64,000 nt of DNA from Lunularia cruciata (GCA_948567375.1 OX419756.1:30146333-30210332); one strand, 5' to 3'; shown: positions 34,244-46,740, counted from the stretch's first letter. The notes: generated by a model from the letters alone, not told the origin. Made by a program: numbers and translations.

Positions 34244-35042
34244 AAATAGTTTTGAGATTTGAACATGCAAATATGAAGAGGTGCATTGTCATTTTGGATC
34301 TATAGATAGGAAAAGTTGCTATAAAATGGTATAGTTGTTAGATAACTATTGAAGTGCTCTGCCTATTTAAAGGAGGCATTTGTAGTGTTATGTTGTTCGG
34401 TTCTCATAATTTTTGAGAATAGATAAAGCAAAGTGTTGTGAAGCAATGCTTGTCGCTTGAGCTCAATTCCAAGTATCAGTGCTACATGTGTGTTCATGAC
34501 TGTTTGGAGAATTCTGAAGTGCAAGTCAACGTGTTGTTGGATGTTGGATTCCGCAGCCTTGATCTTCATTTTGTTTGTTTGATCCTGAGTGAAATGCAAT
34601 CGAAGCAATGCATTGACAGATCTGAGAGGAATTGTAGTGTTGGTAGTATTTTGCAATTGTGAGTGCAGCACAGTGTTGATGTGAAGCAATTTTGATTGAG
34701 GAAGTTGTGCCTTTAGTGGAAGGGTGGAGCACGATTCTGAGGCAAAGTCATTTTGCAGTGAAGTGCCGTCTTCAAGAGAGACTGGATCATCACAATCAAG
34801 ATTGTTTGGAAAGATTTGATGGAGTTGTGATTATGGATGACAAATTGTTGTGACAAGATTGCAAATCAGTGCTTGTTACTCTCTTCTGGGTGTAGTTTTT
34901 ACCTGAGAGATAAAAAACAAAACCAAGAAGAACTACTTGTTATTGTAGGACTTTGTATTTGACCAATTCTGATCAGTATCTTTATGGGAACAAACTTTAC
35001 TTACCTAATTACCACAAAAGTAATATTTTCTGGGTTGTCACA

Positions 35043-36140
35043 ACAAGATCTACAGCACCAAGCATGTGTATTTCCTGTCAAACATCCGGACCAAAAAGGA
35101 ATGTCCTACAATTATCTTGGTGTTGTGATTACATTCTTTGATAAAGAAGATTGAAGACTCTTGTGTTGCAACACTCACCATGAGAGACTCCAAAACATCA
35201 ACACACATAGGAGCAAAGGTTCTCTCACTCTTTGAATCAATTCTATTGAAATACAAGATCACAAAGGATCAACTTTGGTGGACGGTGACTGACAATAGAT
35301 TAAACATGGTCAAAGCATTACACATTGATGACAAAGTTTCTCAATGAGTAGAAGGACTTTGAGTTGTCAAAATTCATGGGCCTTTCATGTGGATGAGGAG
35401 AGTGAGAACACTCTCTATGACATTGAGTACTACCAAATGATGTGCTTCATTCACTCTTTAATGTGTGGACTCAAAATGGTGAACATCCATCCAATGATCA
35501 AAGATAAGTTAAAAACAACAAATAATCTCATCAACTCAATCGCCATGTCTTTCACTTAGATAGCAAACTCAAAAATATCAATGGTCTAAAGCTTGTTTCT
35601 ATCACCGACTAGATGAAACACAATATATCTCATTCTAAACTAACTAAGAATGGTACATCATTTCTCAGATTGTCAACATTTTAGAGCACTTTAACATTGT
35701 AACTAACATGGCAAACATTGAAATCATTGGAAAAAATTCTAAGTTGATCCCATCCATCAAGGATATATTTGAACATATAAACTGGTTCAAAGAAAATATC
35801 ATCCTTGCTGATGTGGCTTCAAAATTTGAATCCAAACTCCAATAGCAATTTTGTCACTTTTTGAACTATGGATTGGATCAAGAATTGGAGAGTAATTGCA
35901 AGAGAAAGGCTGATGACCAATTTGATATCACTTTCATTGTTGCCACCATTTTGAACATTTATTATCAAAATTTGTTGTTTGATGAGGACCAAGAGAAGGC
36001 AAAGGAGCACTTGTCTACCACTTTCAAATCTTCTACTCTTCATTCCGCTCCTTCCATGGCATTTTCTACTCCTCCAATGCTCAAATCAAAGTACAAATAT
36101 TTCATTGCCAAACCAAATGAAAATCCATCTTTGATCTGAA
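35043..36140 (+). pseudogene. hAT transposase relic
   Basis: Several frames carry hAT-type blocks in order: YLGVVITFFD (about 35104-35143, the strand near the first catalytic aspartate), VTDNRLNMVKALHIDDK (35290-35330, the conserved D-N-x-x-N-M segment), MMCFIHSLMCGLKM (about 35440-35480, the C-x-x-H block), and a C-terminal part (35861-36139) with LDQELESNCKRKADDQFDIT and LNIYYQ, like the region before the dimerisation domain. Frameshifts separate these parts. No inverted ends were identified, and the C element cuts the left side. Confidence 0.65.
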
Positions 36141-38056
36141 TCACACCAAGATTGATAAGTATCTAACACTCGTAAGCCAAGAGTGTGATCCACTCATCTT
36201 ATGGACCAATTGCCTTGTGGAATTTCCTCTTCTAAGGACTATGTTGTAGATGTATTGTCATTGTGCTCCTTGATAAGAACTATTGAGAGGCTTTTCTTGA
36301 CCAATGGACACGCAAACTCTTGGTTGCCATACTCATCTATGTAGTGACAATCTTAAGCATTAGGTTCTCCTGTCCAAGAATTTTAAATAATATGATAAGT
36401 ATTGGTGTTCTTTAATTTTGATTAAAAAATTTAATCATTTTTTCAATTATTTGAAATTTTTAATATAAAAAATTTTTTCATTTTTGGTTAGTCTAAACAT
36501 TTTGGTCTTGTGTTCCAAAAATGAATCTTTTTGCAAACACTACATTTAATCTCTCACCAAAAACATGCTCTCTCTCCACAAGATTTTCCTCTCTCTCATC
36601 TCTCTTAGCTCAACACTTCTTATGGATCTCTCTCTATCTTGGCCTAGGGAAGGATGTAGATCTTCTAATTCCATATCCACTCTCCCAACTTCAACATCTA
36701 ACTCATCCAAACTCTATATTCTTACTCTAAACTTTGCCATGCCTATTTTCCTTATCTGGCCTCTATAATTTAAAAATTCAGTCCACCCACTTCTTCTTTG
36801 GTGTGTGGCACAGACCGTAAAACCCCTAAACTTCTAAAAATTTTAATTTTGTGTTCTTTCTACTAACTTTGCCACACCTCAAATCCGCCCATTTTCCTTA
36901 TGTGGCTTCTAATTTCAAAATCAAAACCACACACTACCTCTTGTCTTCTTAGATCTTCTCCTTACCATTTTCAAAAATCTCTTCTCCTCTTTTCTATCCA
37001 CTATACCTCTCTCAATTTTAGGAATTCACCCAAAACCACTATTAATTTTCAAAATCCACCTAAAATCTTGAACCCTTCTCTTTGATTTGGAAGATGGTTG
37101 TGCTATGCATACCCTTCAAAATAATTTCTAAATTCTTCTTTCTTTTGTCACAAAGACCCTTAAAGAACTCTAAATTCTAAAAGCTTTGTGCTGCACAAAC
37201 CTTACCCTAAATTGCTTCTTCAAAATACTCTAAATTCTTAAAACTCTACGCTACATACACCCTTCAACAATCTGATCCTCCAAAAGTCTACACACTCCTA
37301 TACTGATTTAAATTATGCACTCTTGTAAATTTATACACTACTCCAATTCTAAAACATATGTTAAATTCTCTAGTTTTCTCCAATATACAAGCTACGTAAT
37401 ATACAAAGACACCTCTAAGATTATGACTCCAGATTAATTCTAGAATATATGTTAAACTCTCTATTTGTTTTCCAATTTATACAATGCTCCAAATTCCTTC
37501 TAGGGGTTAGATTTTGAAAATGATTCCATACTTTATTTGACACTTTTATAGGATTTGCATCTAGTAGCTCTTAGATCTCTTCAATATCTCTAAAAATCCA
37601 AATTTACACAAGTTTAGATTGAGTGAAAAAGGTAAAGAACCTAAACTAAAAAATAAAATATACTCAGTAACACTAAGCTTAAAGCTACACATACAACCAA
37701 GTGTACTTGGATGTTTGTATGTCAAATTGCACTGGGCACCTTAGTTACAAGATTATGCTTTGATTTGCAAATCTATAACCCATCATTGTTGCTTGAATCA
37801 GATTTCTGTCATCCTTCAATTAACCCTAAGTAGCTCAACTGTCAAGGTCATGTAGTGCTTTACTTCACCTCTAGAGCATCCATCTATGGATCTTTTGTGC
37901 TGAAATGCAGATCACAAAAATACTACCCAAGCTTATGTATACTCAAATCTATATAGACCACACTAGGCCAAGGAAAACCTATGTTTTCTAACAAACCCCT
38001 CCATAGCATAGCACATATATTTACAAGAGCATACAAGTGAAAACACTTTAATAAAT
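36141..38056. other. AT-rich non-coding stretch
   Basis: No supported gene. Short CT-rich ORFs at 36521-37085 have no family signature. Around 37080-37300 loose repeats share ACTCTAAATTCT and CTACATACACCC. It may include decayed transposon flank. Confidence 0.4.
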
Positions 38057-39800
38057 TTATCTTGGGTACGAAGAACAACCTTGTCTCCTGTTGAATTCCA
38101 AACATTTCTCTATAACATTGGCTCTTAAGTACTCTATATTACGGTGATCATTTTGGTTCATATCATCTACTAAACCTTCCTCCAATTCCCAAGTATTGCT
38201 ACTATTGATCAAGAAGTCATGTAGAATAATACACATAGATATCCATTTCATAAGATTTGCATTTCTCCTTTTGTTATTCAATTTCTAATTCTCTCAAGGA
38301 ATACCACCTAGCCTTGAGAATTCTTTTACAATGTTTGTCTATTACTTGGGGCATGGGATAAATATTTTTTGAAGTTACATTTGTCCTTCATGTGAGCTAT
38401 TTTGAAGACCAATACCAAATGTGCCATTGGCATGTACCCAAAATCCACAAGCGGATATAAATTGAAGTCAAAAGTATTCACTATGCCTCTTTGATTTAGT
38501 TATATTTAAAGAGTGGAATTCTTCAAACATGTCATATCATGGCATGAGCTTAGCATTCTTGAAACCAATCAAAAGGAGATCAAGACAAGGAATGTAATAT
38601 CATTAGCTAGACATACTATCTATAAATGGAAACTGGCTTGGCATTATCTAGAGGGATGTATATATGATGGTCTAATTATATCAGATAGAGTTGTCACCAA
38701 AAGAGTACTTCCACTAGTAGGGCAAAGGTTGAAAGCACTTGAAAAATTTTGGAAGCCTAAATAGATGAATTAGGCCTCAAAAAAATGAAACTTCCCTCTC
38801 CTCCTTCCACGAGAAAAGGATGCCTTCTCCCCTAGGTTTGTCTCATTGAGAGCTTTCCAACATTACCTCACCCATGTTGTTTTGAGCTTCCTACATGAAG
38901 ATTCTCCAAAGATTTCTTTTAGTCAAACTTGTTTGGCCAACCAAATAGAACAAGGATCAACATGTCACCGATCCATGTAGCTAATCTAAAGTTAGAGCTT
39001 ACTAACATATCACCAATCCATGTATTTGATCCAAGGATTTAGCTCCCTTTGAGTGGATCCTCTTTTCTATACAATAAAGATAAGGTGCTCTTTTGGGGCA
39101 TCAGAGTATTGAAGGATGAAGTCTTGTGTTTCTCTTGTATTTCTTCTCTTGTGTTTCTTGTGGGGTTTGTCTTCTCCTTGGAACATTACAAGGAATCACC
39201 CTAAACCCATGTAAATACAAGAAGTCAAATTCTAGTACATTGAATGATAGCCAATAGTAAAAACAGCTTGTGCACTATGATCATACAAATTGCAAACCAA
39301 TATGTGCACTACAAAAAGAAAATATTGTCAATCTCTCAAGAATCATAAGAACAACACAAAGAATGTGAATCTTACTCCTTGCAAATGAAGCACCCTCTCA
39401 GGTCATCATAGATTACTTGGCCATTTATTGAGTATGATCCCTTTGTATTGTAATAAATTTCACCATCTATCTTTGGTATTTGAGCAAGAGGGAATAATGT
39501 CACATCTACCAACCCAATACAAGACAAAAACTTTTTTATGCAAATATAGATGATATTCAAGATCTCTTTTCTCTATATGGCCATTGCACTTCTCTTGACA
39601 TTGTGTGTAATATAGCTTCTATCACTCTCTCAGTAAATAGTGGGGTGGAACTAATTCCCATTGTGTCCAAAACAATCAAGAGCCATTGCAACTTGAAATG
39701 ATGTGGGAATTTGAATTCTTGCCTATGATTTTTTGAAGAAAATTGGATGATCTTTGGTGATCTGTACTAAAGTAAAAAAAAAAATTTATGTCCATTCTCA
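38057..39800 (-). pseudogene. PIF/Harbinger transposase relic, split by solo LTR R1
   Basis: Read on the minus strand. 39800-39561 is a weak N-terminal part. 39560-39372 holds the DDE entry block (FLSCIGLVDVTLFPLAQIP, YYNTKGSYSINGQV). After the R1 insertion (39190-38593) the relic continues with SCHDMTCLKNS, matching the G-W-P-G-S-x-H-D block, then YMPMAHLVL, then GILKARW-like ILKARWYSLRELEI (about 38330-38290) and the C-terminal block MDICIILHDFL-like at 38281-38057. The order and spacing fit a PIF/Harbinger DDE_Tnp_4 protein. The catalytic G-x-x-D-G-T-H is changed, and stops are frequent. Confidence 0.75.
38593..39190 (+). mobile_element. R1: solo LTR (598 bp) with TSD AGGAA
   Basis: TGTAATATCATTAGCTAG start, ATTACA end, flanked by AGGAA at 38588-38592 and 39191-39195. 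Same family as R2 and R3. Shared features are AATTAGGCCTCAAAAA, the GGTGCTC(C/T)TTTGGGGCATCAGA block and a TATA-like CTATACAATAAAG just before it. Inserted in the Harbinger relic. Confidence 0.9.
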
Positions 39801-39917
39801 TTAACCGTTTAAACGTATGGATTTCTAGGGTCCAAAAGTACTTTGCAATAAAATAGGAAGGACAAGGAATTTTGACTCTTGGGCAAAAATATTTCCTAAT
39901 AAGAGCAAATTCCCACT

Positions 39918-40075
39918 TTACACAAATGATTGTCCATGAATGTCAATTTCAGACTCGTGATAGCTCCACTCATCCAACACATGCATGCAGCTTCGTAAAA
40001 GAAACTGCATCCTGGCTTTGTCAACCTGGTCAAGAAAAGCGTCCAGCTCTTTCTTAGAAACGTTGCCAATTTGTG
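39918..40075 (-). CDS. Possible terminal exon of an unidentified gene
   Basis: Minus-strand frame with non-repetitive, balanced composition: VSKKELDAFLDQVDKARMQF, then LLRSCMHVLDEWSYHESEID, ending at TAA (39918-39920). A candidate splice acceptor (CAAATAG) sits just upstream near 40077. No family is recognised. Upstream exons were not found; they would lie in or beyond the degenerate array at 40.4-45.5 kb. It could be a gene fragment or chance. Confidence 0.35.
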
Positions 40076-40374
40076 CTATTTGGAATTGGCTTGAATTCTG
40101 GACTGATTTATGTGTAGAGATTGCTAGATACATGTGTATGGTTTTCAGAGATTGTAGCTTTAGACGCAAGCAAGGCGGCGGCAATGATCGGACCCTGTAT
40201 GTTGATTCGAACTGTATTCCTCTCACGAATAACATATCACTCAACTTCACAAAAAGATACACATGCTTCTTAACGAAAAGTAGTTAAAGTTATATTAGTA
40301 GAGTAGCTCATGCTTATAGATCTTTGGAATGGGTCGTCTCAACTTCCACCGTTGAAAGTGAAAGGTATATGAGT

Positions 40375-43083
40375 ACTGGAACAGAAGCCGTTCGCAGAAC
40401 AGGGGATCCATCCAAACATATTTAGGATTGAACTGATATATAAACTGAAAGGTATTTACAGTGTAAAGTTAGTGTAGAAGTAAGGTTATGCCAGCGATAT
40501 TATCAGCCATGGAGGGTACCCACTGATTATGAACTTCGAGATATGGAGAAATGAGAACAGAAGCTGTTCTCCGTACGGGGGATCCAGAACCCCTTAAGTG
40601 TATATAAAATGTATGAAATATAAGGATGATATTGGATATACGAGGACATAAGCAGTTCGAGGAAATTCACTAAATATATATGAAATGTAGATGAAATGAA
40701 AAAAATTGACTAAAAAATAGGAAATGAAATCTAGTTCATGAAAAGCATGTATTATCAAACAACCAACATATATAACTGAATGTAGAGAATCTATGAACCA
40801 GTGTGTCCTGAGAGGACATAAAGTCAAGTCATATCAAGTGATCGCGCAGTAAGCAAATGGGAATCTATAAATTAAATTAAATTAAATGAATCAAATGCAG
40901 ATCGTAAACTGAGACTACTCCAATAATGTAAAATGCCAGTAAAACTTCACTCAGGGTTAATGTACAACAAAACATATCAGGGAATAATAAACCACTTGTA
41001 AACAAAGATTGTTTAGCCTGACATTGACTTATCCATAGTTTATGTATCGAATTTCAAGTAATAAGAAGTCGAGGAGAATAATGTTTAATGTCTAAGAATT
41101 GATGAAAAACAATCCCTCGTTTCGGGTATGAAAAAGTAAAGTGGAAATCATAAAAAAAAGAAAAAAGCAGGGGACGTAGAGCACTGCGTTAGGGGACTGG
41201 ATAGAGTATATCACTTCATGCACTATGGAGCATGAATAGTGAAATAATGAATAGCTAAAGGAAATAGAAAGTGGCTATAGTAAACCTCTTCAAAAGTATG
41301 TCCGCCTTTATCAGTGCCAAATGGAATGCCGAAGTAGCTGAGCGAATATCAATACTCTTGTATCAAGTTTTTGTTTGAAAAGCTCATGCGTACCAAGGCC
41401 CAGGCCCATATAAGGATGATACGGACAAATCAAAATGAATTAACTCCAAAAATCGAATTTGAGTGAATAAGACGAAACGAACGTAAGCCGAAGTAGAAAC
41501 ATAATTGAAGCATCTCATGAGCAACACTTGTCGAGAATGCAGCGTGCAAACACATGCAAGACGTATCTGATGAGGCATCTGAAATAGAAGGTGGGGAACG
41601 AACCACGAAAAAAGACAATTATCGAGCTACGAGTAATATACAAAGCATAAGTTGAGAATGGGTGGAGTGGTGTCTTGGGCTGAGTCGGAGGGAAGCGTTA
41701 GAGGACTGTATACGGATATATGAAGACAGAAACCATTTTTGGGATGGGAGATCGAGAACTGTATATGAAATTGCAATTAAATGGTAATGAATGGAAGCAG
41801 AATTGATCGAAAATACATGCAAAAAGGAGATGAAAAGAATTTATAAATAGCATATATTTAACAAACATCAAGCACCACGTATTACTACATGTAGGGATTC
41901 TGTCAACCAATGTGTACTGAGGAAACGCAGAGAACGTGAAATAAACGCATGTGAAATAACCGAAACAAACTCAATGAATCAAACTTAAGTTATAAACTGA
42001 GACCAATACAGAAATGTATAATCGAGTAAAATATCTAATTGTAAGGTAAACGTAAAGCATCTAAGAAAGTAGTAAACCATTTGTCGACAAAGATCATGAG
42101 CCAGACATTAATTTATTAGCAGTTTACAACCGAAATCAGCTAATGAAACAAGAAGTCTGGAAACGGGGTAGGAACCATGAAGCGGACCACATTATGAGGA
42201 GTTTTGGTTGAAGAAAGTTGAAGTGGGGCGCAGTGTGAGAAAGGAGAGTGAGGTGTTATGGCTAAGACTTACCGAAACATCCCGAGCAAGGCGTTAGAGG
42301 ACTGGATATTAAAAACATGAGAGCAAAAGACATTTGAAGAAGGGGAGATCCAGACTCATTAAATGCATATTAATTGCAGATAAAACGTAAACATAATGTG
42401 TGCAAATCATATTGAGTAAATCAAGGTGGGTACAGGATTGGATATAGAGAAATGAGAACAAGCAGTTCATTGGTTTGATGAACAGGAGATCCAGAACTCG
42501 TTAAATGCAAATGAGATGCAAGAGAGGGCCTGTATATAAAGAAATGAAGAAGGATGTCGTTTGATGAAGTGGGGGTCCAAAACTCGATCTATAACACATA
42601 GGGACTGGATAGAGTATATTGGAACATGTACTGTGAACACAGGAGTCTCAAAACAATGAAACAACATACGGAAGCAGAAGAAGCCGCTACAGTAAGCCTC
42701 TTTGCAAGCAATTACGATTTCATCCTTGCCAAACATAATGCCAAAGTAGTTGAGCTAATATCAATACCATTTGAACTGAGTTTCTGTTAAAAAGTTCAGG
42801 AGTGCCAATGCATTGGATACAGGTAGATGAGCACATAAGCCGGTTTTAGGAACGAGGGATCCAAAATTCATTAAATGTATATGATTGGTAAACAAAATAT
42901 ACTTTATGCCTAACGTAAGAATGATAATCAATCTATACAATAAATCGAACGTAACCAAGACATTGGATAGAGGATTGGATATGGATATATGAGAACAGAA
43001 CCCGTTCCAAATTGGATAAAAATAAATAAAGGCAAAAGCGGTTCAACGAACAAGAAATCAAAACTCATAAAATATAAATAAGA

Positions 43084-43137
<54 letters not shown>

Positions 43138-45480
43138 GATAATGGATGAGGGATGAGGGGTACTGCATATAGAGAAATGAAGACAAAAGTGTATATACAG
43201 ATGAGATCGAGACTTGATGGCGTATATCGCAGCACGTGTTATGTCTGCATGAATCCTGAATCACTAAACAATTAAAGGAAGCAAAATGATAGTCATAGTA
43301 AGCCTCATAGCAAAAGCACGATTTCATCAGTTCCTTCCGCAATGTCGAAAGCAGATGAAGAATGCCACTACCCTTCATATTAAGTTTCTATTCGAAAGTT
43401 CACCGGTGCCAAGGCAAACTCGGCAAATGCCAATACCTCTTGTATAGAGTTTTAGTTCAAAAGCTTTGAAGTACCAAGGCAAACTTGGTTGCTTCCAGCA
43501 GCGCAGCGCAGCTCAAAGCACTAACAGGGCGAAGTAAGGAACAGCTGGAACTTATGCAGGAACCCGGAAGGTCATGTGGTAGTTTCTTCTATTAAGTCGA
43601 TCATAATTTGGTGGAAATTGGACGGAAAAAGGTCAATCGAAAGTGCATGAATAGGAATAAGTAGAATAAGCCGAACTGCAGAATAATCACGAATAAAGAA
43701 AGGAGGCATAATCGTGAGCATGAGAAAGGAAAGGAATCGAGACGTACCTTGTTAATGCTTGAAAGAAAACATCGACTAGTAGAATAGCAAGCAAGACATG
43801 GCAGAATGACCAGATGATGCATTCAGAAGTAAAAGCTAGTTACAACTACTGCGCAGAGTGGAGAAAGATCATCAAAGAACAAGAAGAGTCGAGAAATATC
43901 ATTAGAAGAGTGTGAGAGAACGGGAGGGGAGAAGTATCATCAAAGAACAGGAAGGCACTAGAAATGTCTTTTGCAGAGTGCGAGAGAAAGAGACGTAATA
44001 TGTGCATCAGGTGATGTGAGGGAGAGGGGCTGCCGTTCAATGCGGGTTCCTGCAAATGTGTAGATAAACTTCCATACAAAGGTGTAGATAAACATCCATT
44101 TTATATGTTATATATATAATTTAAAATATCTACATTATATAGAATATTGAGAATATATTATGTACAAAGATATTTATATATTATTATACAAGTAATGAAG
44201 GGTTGGTGGTCTATTGGTACCCGTTTTGGCGTTGATGTAATTTCTAAATTTCATGATATTGGATATTTGAGGACAGAAGTCATAATTTTCATGATATTAG
44301 AGATATGAGGACAGGATCGTTTGAGGAATGGGGATCCAGAATTCACTAAATGCAAATGAAATGTAGATGAAATGGCAATATAATGAATACAGAGTTGACT
44401 AAAAAATATACAAATACAAAATGAAATCTAAATTATCAAAAGTATGTATTGTCAAGCAATGAACATATATAGCTAAATGTAGAGAATTTGTGAACCAATG
44501 TGTACAGAGAAATCAAAGAGTCAATTCATATCATGAAACCTTGAAATAAGAATGTGAAACAATCAATGAAAAACTAATTGAATTGAGAACAAATTAATAA
44601 AAACCAACTCCGGATTTTGAGTATGAAAAAGTAGAGTGGAAACGTTCTGTTGTTGAACGATTTACACTCTATTTTACTTCCTCAGTTCGGGGAAGTAAAG
44701 TAGATCATAGCATTAGGGGATTAGATAAAGAGAAATGAAGAAAGAAACCATTTGAGGAAAGAGAGATCCAAAACTCATTAAATACAAATGAGATGCAAGA
44801 TGGCAAACATCTGATCAGATGATAGCATAAATAAACTTACCCTGGAAACATGTGAAGAGTAGTACCTATATACTAGTAACATGCATCTGAAAAGCAGAAA
44901 CAGAACAACATTGCAAGTAAAGAAATAAAATTAACTTGATGAGCCAGACTAGAAAGATTCAAATATACCAAAATAGAAAAGTCAATGTAGCAACTAAGAA
45001 ATCAAAAGTCATTAGGGGACTAGATATAGAGAAATGAGTACATTCAATGAACGGGGAATTTAAAACAAACTTAGTGCAAATGTGATGCAACATATGTAAA
45101 ATATACCTAAAATATAAAGAACATGTGGTTGATATTAAACATACTTAATTATAACATGGGGGACTGGACAGAGTATATCATTGCATGCACTATGGATGCA
45201 TGAGTTTTGAAAGGCTAAAAACAGTGAGAGGAAGCAGAAGGCGGCCATAGTAAACCTCCTTGAAAGCTTCTACAACTTCATCCGTGCCAAATGTAATGCC
45301 AAAGTAGCTGAGCAAATGTCAATACTCCTTGAATTGAGTTTATGTTTGAAAGCTCATGAGTGCCAAGGCAAACTTGGTTGCTTTCCAAGGTGTTGCTCAA
45401 AGGTCAATAACCCTATTGAGAGAAGAACTTAGAAAAGACTACTAAAAATGAAATTAGGCTTGTGATGTCGATGAGCGGAA
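40375..45480 (+). repeat. Degenerate tandem array of an approximately 1.1-1.4 kb unit
   Basis: At least three or four diverged copies of a long unit with the same internal order. Block 1: GATATATGAGAACAGAAGC...GGGATCCAGAACTCATTAAATGCA (for example near 40540, 41700, 42300, 42430, 42820, 44260, 44700). A middle block: GTGAACCAATGTGTAC...AAACTGAGAC (40790, 41900, 44490). A block with ATGAAAAAGTAAAGTGG (41130, 44630). Block 2: GACTGGATAGAGTATAT...AATGCCAAAGTAGCTGAGC...GTGCCAAGGCAAACTTGG (41198, 42598, 43207, 45164). All are in plus orientation. No conserved reading frame is seen. Divergence indicates considerable age. Confidence 0.7.
43089..43134. repeat. (TA)n microsatellite
   Basis: About 23 uninterrupted TA units inside the degenerate array. 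Confidence 0.97.
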
Positions 45481-45794
45481 GATGAAATTTGAAAGAAAAC
45501 AAGACATACATGGTGAAGATTTAAAATTTGAAAACGAACCAAATTTAGTAAAACATAATGAAAGAAATTAGATGAAATCAATACAAGGAGTAGAAACACA
45601 CGTCGGAAGCTAAGAGAGGAACATGAGACAGAATGAAATGAAAAACAAAAGAAGAGAAGGAGGACGGAAAGAGGATGTTTGAAAAGAAGAAGAACCTTGG
45701 ATTCTCTTTGTGATTAGGTGATCAGCTACGTAGATTAGGGTAAAAGTCCTTGTCATATAAATAGAAAAGATCACATGTTATTTAAAGAAACATG

Positions 45795-46005
45795 AGATTG
45801 AGTATTTGGTGGGCTCAGATAGGAGCTCCCCGCCTAGATGAGAGAACTGAATCACTGAATCACTCAGATTTCAGTAGATGCTCAGACTATGATAAACATA
45901 TATGACCTTTTTGAAAGTTTTTTATGTTTATGTGTGAAAATGATTATTGGTGGGTTGGGACTCGAGCTCCCCATCTATATGAGAGAACAGAGCTTCTCAA
46001 AATCT
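45795..46005 (+). repeat. Diverged direct duplication, about 150-bp period
   Basis: TTGGTGGGCTCAGATAGGAG near 45798 and TTGGTGGGTTGGGACTCGAG near 45949, each followed by CTCCCC(G/A)..TAGATGAGAGAAC-type sequence. Part of the non-coding stretch between the array and the Penelope-like relic. Confidence 0.6.
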
Positions 46006-46080
46006 CTATAAATGCAGATGCCATGATAATCATGGATTTTTTTTATCTTTGTGAAACTGATCTAAATTTTCTATCTGAGA

Positions 46081-46740
46081 GGTGAAGAGGGTAGTTTAAC
46101 TGTACAAATTTGTCTATTAGTCTCATGCATGCTACAAGGAACAACTTTTTGGAGTTTTAAACTCTCCTATATTTTACATATCCTAATTTGACAATCCCTA
46201 ATTTACATTAGGAGGAAATATCCGAGAGAACATGGAGTAACAAAATGGTTTTAATTTTGGCAAAATGAGGCAGCTCTTTCTTGTCATATACGAGGACAAA
46301 GAGGTGTGATGTCGTCCAGAGTAATTCTACAGTCTAGATAATCACAATGATTACCATAATGAATTTTGTGCTAATTCATAGGAAAGACTAGGATAAATTC
46401 CACCTCCTCCGGCATTTTCATTCCTATACATGAAATCCATAAAGTTATCAAGACCAGATCCTACTACTAAGAGATCATCTACGGACCTCCGAACCGGGGA
46501 CATATTTCACAAGAAGTAATCTTTAGAATCCATTAATCTTTGAGTAAACTGAAGTAAATAAGTAAATATGTATAGATTAGCCACAAAGAATGCACAAGGT
46601 TTCCCAATTGGAATCCCTAAATCATGATGAAAAAGTTGATTCTCGAAGGTAATGTAGAGATTATAAATAGAAGTAGTATCCATTGGATAAGAAAACCATC
46701 AGCCGCCATGAACTTCAGATGTTTTGTAGATGAAAGAATG
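46081..46740 (-). pseudogene. Penelope-like reverse transcriptase relic
   Basis: Minus strand, high to low coordinate, with stops and one or two frameshifts: NLYITFENQLFHHDLGIPIG then KPCAFFVANLYIF (about 46660-46560; the G-x-P-x-G block and A-N-L-Y), RRSVDDLLVVGSGLDNFMDF (46490-46430; VDDLL catalytic motif), GGGGIYPSLSYELAQNS (about 46410-46360), VYDKKELPHFAKIKT (about 46290-46245; the Y-D-K-R block typical of Penelope-like RTs), LGIVKLGYVKYRRV (about 46200-46160) and ACMRLIDKFVQLNYPL (46130-46090). The sequence continues weakly above 46740. No GIY-YIG endonuclease was identified. Confidence 0.65.

Larger units (their letters stand above)
19434..35042 (+). mobile_element. Element C: old Ty3/gypsy element with coding LTRs
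   Basis: A relative of A with the same LTR design, internal gene order and TGTCACA ends. It is heavily decayed, with many stops and frequent TG/CA where A keeps CG. Its 5' LTR is cut by B at 19434. The internal region 21510-31400 is interrupted by solo LTR E. The 3' LTR is 31401-35042. The left part of the 5' LTR must lie left of the window, beyond B. Confidence 0.88.
31401..35042 (+). repeat. Element C 3' LTR (3.64 kb)
   Basis: Begins TGTAGTACCC and ends GGTTGTCACA. Collinear with E and A except for an inverted middle segment at about 31757-32487. The TATTTAAAG box is at about 34361. Confidence 0.87.

Noticed and set aside
36521..37085. Overlapping plus-strand ORFs rich in S, L and T
   Set aside because: CT-rich low complexity, no motif, no splice context.
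42928..43378. Two minus-strand ORFs with YIYIYI runs
   Set aside because: Translations of the (TA)n microsatellite.
40375..45480. CRISPR-like or satellite array with short regular spacing
   Set aside because: Units are over 1 kb, diverged and irregularly spaced, and the genome is a plant.
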